Positions 56,101 through 62,100 of a DNA stretch of 64,000 nucleotides are shown piece by piece. Origin of the DNA: Petrosia ficiformis. Its lineage: Eukaryota; Porifera; Demospongiae; Haplosclerida; Petrosiidae. Position numbers and translations under genes: made by a program. The first letter of the stretch is position 1; every line of letters starts with the position of its first letter. A model generated the notes under the pieces. It saw only the letters and a list, made by a program, of their open reading frames with translations, did no database searches and was not told the DNA's origin. The stretch covers positions 2,904,856 to 2,968,855 of the forward strand of contig OX345645.1 in NCBI GenBank assembly GCA_947044365.1, in the 5' to 3' direction.

Positions 56101-59100
56101 TTTAATGCATGTGTTGTGCTTGTGGCATTCATCTATTTAGGTAGACAGGTGTGCATGTAGTCAGGCTGATTAGGTATATATATAGTCATGTGAGGAAGAC
56201 ACAGTTTAAAGGCTAAGTAGGTGCCATGGTGTTGATCAGTCTGGTGCATTTGATCACAATGAAGTGCTCAAACAAGTAGTGATTATTCCCATGTGCAGGT
56301 CAGGTGCACATAGTCAACTGAGGTAGCATATAAGGAAGCTCTTGCCAGCACAAGTTCACTTTGTACTGAATTGCTGTAATCTGTGTGCAATCATTAAATT
56401 ATGTCTCAGTTACCAGTGTTGGCACCATCTTCAACACTGGCTGATATACGCAAACTCACAGTCCCTATTTTGCGTAAATACCTTCATCAGTCCGGTTTAG
56501 CAAGCACAGGTACTAAAGAAGTTCTGGTGAAAAGAATTAAAGCATCACTAACAACTGTGGTGACGCCTCCAACCGTTTCAAGCTCCAATGAGGAACTAGA
56601 TGATGGCGATAGAGCCCCCACCAGACTTGGGTCGAAATCTTCCTCAGGCCATCACCACCCTGCTAGGCAGCGGCGTCACAAAGAATCGTCTTCTCACAGG
56701 AGCAAAACGAGTCACCAGTCCTCCAGGAAAACTCGTCATTCTTCTCATATGTCCAATTCCAATCATTCCAGAAACCCCCGACCAAGCGCCCGTGGTCGGC
56801 ACTCTCGAAAGAGCACTCAAGCAAGCGCTTGGGATCGAGCAAGAACTCGGAGTAGATCTCCAACGACCAATCACCAGAGACATGCTAACCTCTCATCCAG
56901 TTCTGAAAGCAGCTCAGACAGCAGCTCAACGAGACAATCACACCACCATAGACGTAAACGAGGGACATCTTCTAGCTCCAGCTCACAGTCACTATCACCT
57001 ATGCAAAGACCGAGAGGTCGCAAGAAACACAAACAACGAAGACAGCGCTCTTCAAGCTCTTCCAAGTCTGACTCAGATGTAGAACCAGGACCTTTTGTGT
57101 CATTTGCACCCCCTCCATCCCGACATTGTGTACAGAGGATAAGACGTGGTAAGTACATAAAATTTGACCATCTTCTCCCCTCTGTAGATACAATACCTTT
57201 CCAGTCATGGCACCAGAAACCATCACAGCACCAACATCACAGCAAGCGAAAGGTCAGTGACCTTCAGTCATGGTTGCAAGCATGGAACATCTACATGCTT
57301 GTTCGAATCCACACATTCCCAGACACAGCTTTGGATCTTGCTAAATATCAGACACTAATGTGTCATCTGTTCTCATCGTACCCGGTCTCTGCTTGTCTCC
57401 AATATGACAAACTCTTCCGCCATGCAGCAGCCAGAGACCACACACTGCCATGGGATGAACTCAAGGAAGACATCTTAATATGGTGCATGACACAAGATTA
57501 TCAGCCCTTTCGCAGGCAGTCATCGATCTTCACTCGCCTCGGTCCACTTTCAGCAAGCGCTGGAGGTGCCCGATCAAGCGATCGGTCAACCCACACTACC
57601 GAGGGAAAGGAAATTTGCAAAAAATTCAACATCGGAAAGTGTACTAGAGGAGAATCATGCATATTCAGCCACACTTGCTGGAACCCAGGCTGTCTTGGAT
57701 CACATTCCGCCAAAGCCTGCACCCTGTCCAGCAAGCCCTCCCACTCTTGAGCTCAAGCGAGCTCATACACCCTTACGACTGTCTCAAATCGAGAAAGAGC
57801 TATGCAATCACCCAAACAAAACTTGGACTAAATGGCTACTTCAGGCTTTATACGATGGTGTACCAGTTGGTTACACCGGACCTAGAAATGAACGTATCTC
57901 ACCAAACTTACACTCAGCACTCTTAAACCCTGCAGTCATTGATAAGCAACTACATGAGGAGGTATCCAGACGAAGAATACTCGGCCCTTTCTCTAAACTG
58001 CCACTTAAAAACCTTCAGTGTTCTGGACTTGGCGCTGTACCCAAGAAAGGCAGTGACAAGTGGCGAGTTATTATGCACCTTTCAGCACCTCATGGACAAA
58101 GCATTAATGACTACATCAGCAAAGAGGAATACACCCTCCACTATTCCACTATCGATGACGCCGTTAAGTTGTTATCACACTTCGGCCCATCAGCACTCAT
58201 GGCAAAAGTGGACCTAAAATCAGCCTTCAGAATAATACCAGTAGCCAGACAGGACTGGGAACTTCTCGGGTTGTTTTGGAGAGGTAACTATTACATTGAT
58301 ACCTGCCTCCCATTTGGACTGCGATCCGCTCCATTTCTGTTTAACCAATTCGCAGATGCATTACACTGGATTCTGGCCCACAATTATAACCTTCATTTAA
58401 TCCATTATCTCGATGACTACTTTATTGTTGGACCCCCACAGAGTCAAACTTGCCAAGCAGCAGTCCAGACCATGCTCAACTTATGTACCAGACTGGGGAT
58501 CCCCATTGCACTTGACAAGTTGGAAGGACCTGACACTGCAATCACTTTCCTGGGGATCGAAATTGATTCCAAGTCACAAGAAATCAGGCTACCAGCAGGA
58601 AAGCTGCATAAACTACTGCAGGATATTAGCATGTGGAAAGGAAAGAAAAAGGCTAAGAAAAGAGAGCTGTTATCAATCATTGGATCGCTGTCATTTGCCA
58701 CTAAGGTTGTTCCAGCAGGTCGGTTATTCCTTCGACGATTAATTGACCTGTCCTCCAAAGTAAAACAACTTCATCATTACGTTAGTCTGAATGCAGAAGC
58801 CAGAGCTGACTTCCAGTGGTGGATAGATTTTCTTCCATCATGGAATGGCAAGTCGATGTTCCTGAATACAACCTGGACCTCAGCAGAGGATCTAGAGCTC
58901 TACACAGATGCATCTGGAACTCATGGCTATGGAGCCTTCTTCAAAGGTGCATGGTTTAATGCCAGCTGGCTACCAAATCAGATATCTCGCTCCATTCAGT
59001 GGAAAGAACTGTTCGCTATTCTTGCAGCAGCCACAACATGGGCAAAAGAACTGAAGAACCTGCGAATCACGTTTTTCTGCGACAATCAAGCGATTGTCCA

Positions 59101-62100
59101 CACATGGCAAAACAAATCATCAAAACACCCAGCCATTTCAGATCTCTTGCGTAGACTGTTCTTTGTGGCAGCCACCCACAATTTCTCAGTGTCAATGTCT
59201 CACTTACCAGGGTGCCACAATAAAATAGCTGATGCTCTATCAAGACACAAACTTACAGAATTTTTTACTCTTGTTCCACAGGCAGAACCTCATCCAACAC
59301 AAATTCCTCCAGAGTTAGACGACATCTAAAATCTCGATTGCAGAGCCTCATCAAATATGCCATCTCCAATTCAACAAAAGCCACATACAAAGCTGGTACG
59401 AATAAGTACATGGAATTCTGCAAATACTTACATTTGAAACCTCTCCCTTGCTCTAAAAATACAATAGCATTGTTTGCTGCCCACCTCAGCTCTTATTTGT
59501 CACTCAAAACAATCAAAGTGTACATTGCTGCAGTTTCTCACCTACACCAAACCAATGGCTATAAACCCCCATCAGTCCACAACTCAGCCCTCAAACTTGC
59601 CTTCAGAGGAATGAAGCGAAGATCCATCGGCAAAACAAATTTTATTCGTCGTCCCATAACACGCCACATTCTAAAAAAGCTTGTTAAAGCAATCTGTAAC
59701 CTCAAGCATTACAGTTCCCATGACAAGCTGATGATAAAAGCAGCTTTCACATTAGCCTTTGCAGCATTCCTCAGAGGTAGTGAGTTCACAACAGCTGACA
59801 CATTTCAACCAACCACCAATGCTACAATTGATGACATCACTGTCCTGGATCACATTTCCTTTAAATTTCATATCAAACACTCAAAAACGGACCAATTTCA
59901 CAAAGGAGAAGTTGTGAAACTCATAGCTACTGGTGATTCACTGTGTCCAGTCTCAGCAATGTTCAAATACCTCCGGACATGTAAGGCCCATAAGAAAGCA
60001 CCACTGTTCCATTTCAAAAATGGCTTACCTTTGTCAATGAAGGATCTGCGACACATCCTACGCCGGCTTCTTCACAAATTGGACTACCCATCGAAACAAT
60101 TCAACACACACAGTTTTCGAATTGGAGCAGCCACTTCAGCAGCAGCTTCAGGAATGTCTAGGAAAAAAATCAAACGACTGGGTCGTTGGAAGAGTCGTGC
60201 CTACCTTGACTATATCAGGACATGTACTTGAACCGTATGTTATGTACCACATGCAATGATTACATTAGTTTTTCAGTTTGTATATGCAATATCATTTATC
60301 CATCATTATCAAAATTAATTGAACCATATGTTATGTACCACATGCAATGATTACATTAGTTTTTCAGTTTGTATATGCAATATCATTTATCCATCATTAT
60401 CAAAATTTTATTTGTGTGCTACCCTCATCACTTTCTGACTTATGTATTATGTAACTTATATTCTCTATCATTTATGTTGTATTCAAATCTCAGGAGCTTC
60501 CTTGTTGCAACTAAGTGTATAAGCCTGTTTTGGGGGTTTCACTTTGGGCGATACCCCCTGCGGGGCTTATCCCCACAACAGGCTTGCAGGCAAAGACAAG
60601 CGTCTTTTGCCAAGGCCTGGGGACCCCGGGGGGATGCCTGTCGGCCCCCAACTTTCAGGCAAAGAAAAATTAACAATAATATGGTGTTTAAATTAATAAT
60701 AATAATAATGGGCAAAACAACCATCATTCAAAGGCATATAAACCACAAGATGAAACTTCCCCACTAATGGTGCTATAGTTAGGTTGCATTAATTGGGGTT
60801 TATGGTATAAACCATAGTTTAATGCATGTGTTGTGCTTGTGGCATTCATCTATTTAGGTAGACAGGTGTGCATGTAGTCAGGCTGATTAGGTATATATAT
60901 AGTCATGTGAGGAAGACACAGTTTAAAGGCTAAGTAGGTGCCATGGTGTTGATCAGTCTGGTGCATTTGATCACAATGAAGTGCTCAAACAAGTAGTGAT
61001 TATTCCCATGTGCAGGTCAGGTGCACATAGTCAACTGAGGTAGCATATAAGGAAGCTCTTGCCAGCACAAGTTCACTTTGTACTGAATTGCTGTAATCTG
61101 TGTGCAATCATTAAATTACCCACCCATATCCCACCACTTATTTTATAATTATCATGCTACATTAATCATTCCGGGCTGGCGATACCCCCTGCGGGGCTTA
61201 TCCCCACAACAGGCTTGCAGGCAAAGACAAGCGTCTTTTGCCAAGGCCTGGGGACCCCGGGGGGATGCCTGTCGGCCCCCAACTTTCAGGCAAAGAAAAA
61301 TTAACAATAATATGGTGTTTAAATTAATAATAATAATAATGGGCAAAACAACCATCATTCAAAGGCATATAAACCACAAGATGAAACTTCCCCACTAATG
61401 GTGCTATAGTTAGGTTGCATTAAATGGTGAATTAATATCATCATCAACAAAACCTTCACATTTATATATTCCTGAATCTGATAATTTGATATTGCTGAAA
61501 TGGAAGTCAGCATGATAAGTAAGATTCTCTCCCTCTGTAACTACTGGAATCATTCTTGTTTCTTTTAAAATATCCTTTTTATACAGTTTAATAGTGGCTG
61601 TTGTATTTACATCAATATTCTCTCTTCTTAGTGTTATTTTACAACTCAAGAGTAAAAGAGTTCCAATATTATAGTGAGTACCAGTAGTGTTGAAAATGAT
61701 GACAGGTGTAGGAACTAAGCAATCAGACAGAAGTAACACTTTTACGTACATAATTATATACAATTACATAAATGAAAAATTACCTTTAATCCTAATATTG
61801 ATTTTATCTGATTTATGTGTACTGTTCTTGACAAATGAGAAATTACTATACAGATACACATCACATGTATACTCTCCAGCAGATGATAAATTGATATTAT
61901 GAAGTAATAATGATGATGAGTACATTGTCAAATCATTCTGAGAAGTTAGAAATATCTCAGAAAACACATTTACTCCTCTAATATATCTCCATTCAAATAC
62001 TGCACTTGTAAATACATCTACATAAGGAGACTCAGAAGGAGATATACTTGCACTACATGTGAGATCTAGACTAGTAGAAGTATTGTAAACTTGAAGATTT

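Larger units (their letters stand above)
56074..61421 (+). mobile_element. Ngaro-like YR retrotransposon, apparently complete
   Basis: 5348 bp with the split-direct-repeat layout A1 - genes - B1 - A2 - B2 typical of Ngaro and PAT elements. It encodes Gag, RT/RNase H and a tyrosine recombinase with intact catalytic motifs, and no methyltransferase domain, which fits Ngaro rather than DIRS or PAT. There is no target-site duplication. The internal B1/A2 junction has the sequence expected of the joined ends of a circular intermediate. It lies antisense to the host Ig gene, inside an exon. Confidence 0.88.
56025..61714 (-). pseudogene. Ig exon split by a retroelement
   Basis: An Ig domain exon of the exon-7 class (starts VPTPVIIFNTTG) is cut between the SF and I of the motif DDDINSSFIIPSD. 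The 5' part is 61714-61422 (293 nt) and the 3' part 56073-56025 (49 nt); together they make exactly 342 nt, the length of its paralogues at 12259-11918 and 43066-42725. Its acceptor and donor are intact. While the element is present the exon is unusable or must be skipped; skipping keeps the frame. Confidence 0.85.

Noticed and set aside
56600..57226. Alternative frames overlapping Gag
   Set aside because: They arise from the low-complexity Ser/Arg/His coding region and have no motifs; the Gag frame has the SAP and zinc-finger signatures.
56074..61421. LTR retrotransposon or endogenous retrovirus
   Set aside because: The repeats are split direct repeats, not LTRs, there is no integrase or protease, and a tyrosine recombinase is present.
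56074..61421. DIRS-1 type element
   Set aside because: DIRS-1 has inverted terminal repeats and a methyltransferase domain. Here the repeats are direct and split, and no methyltransferase was seen.
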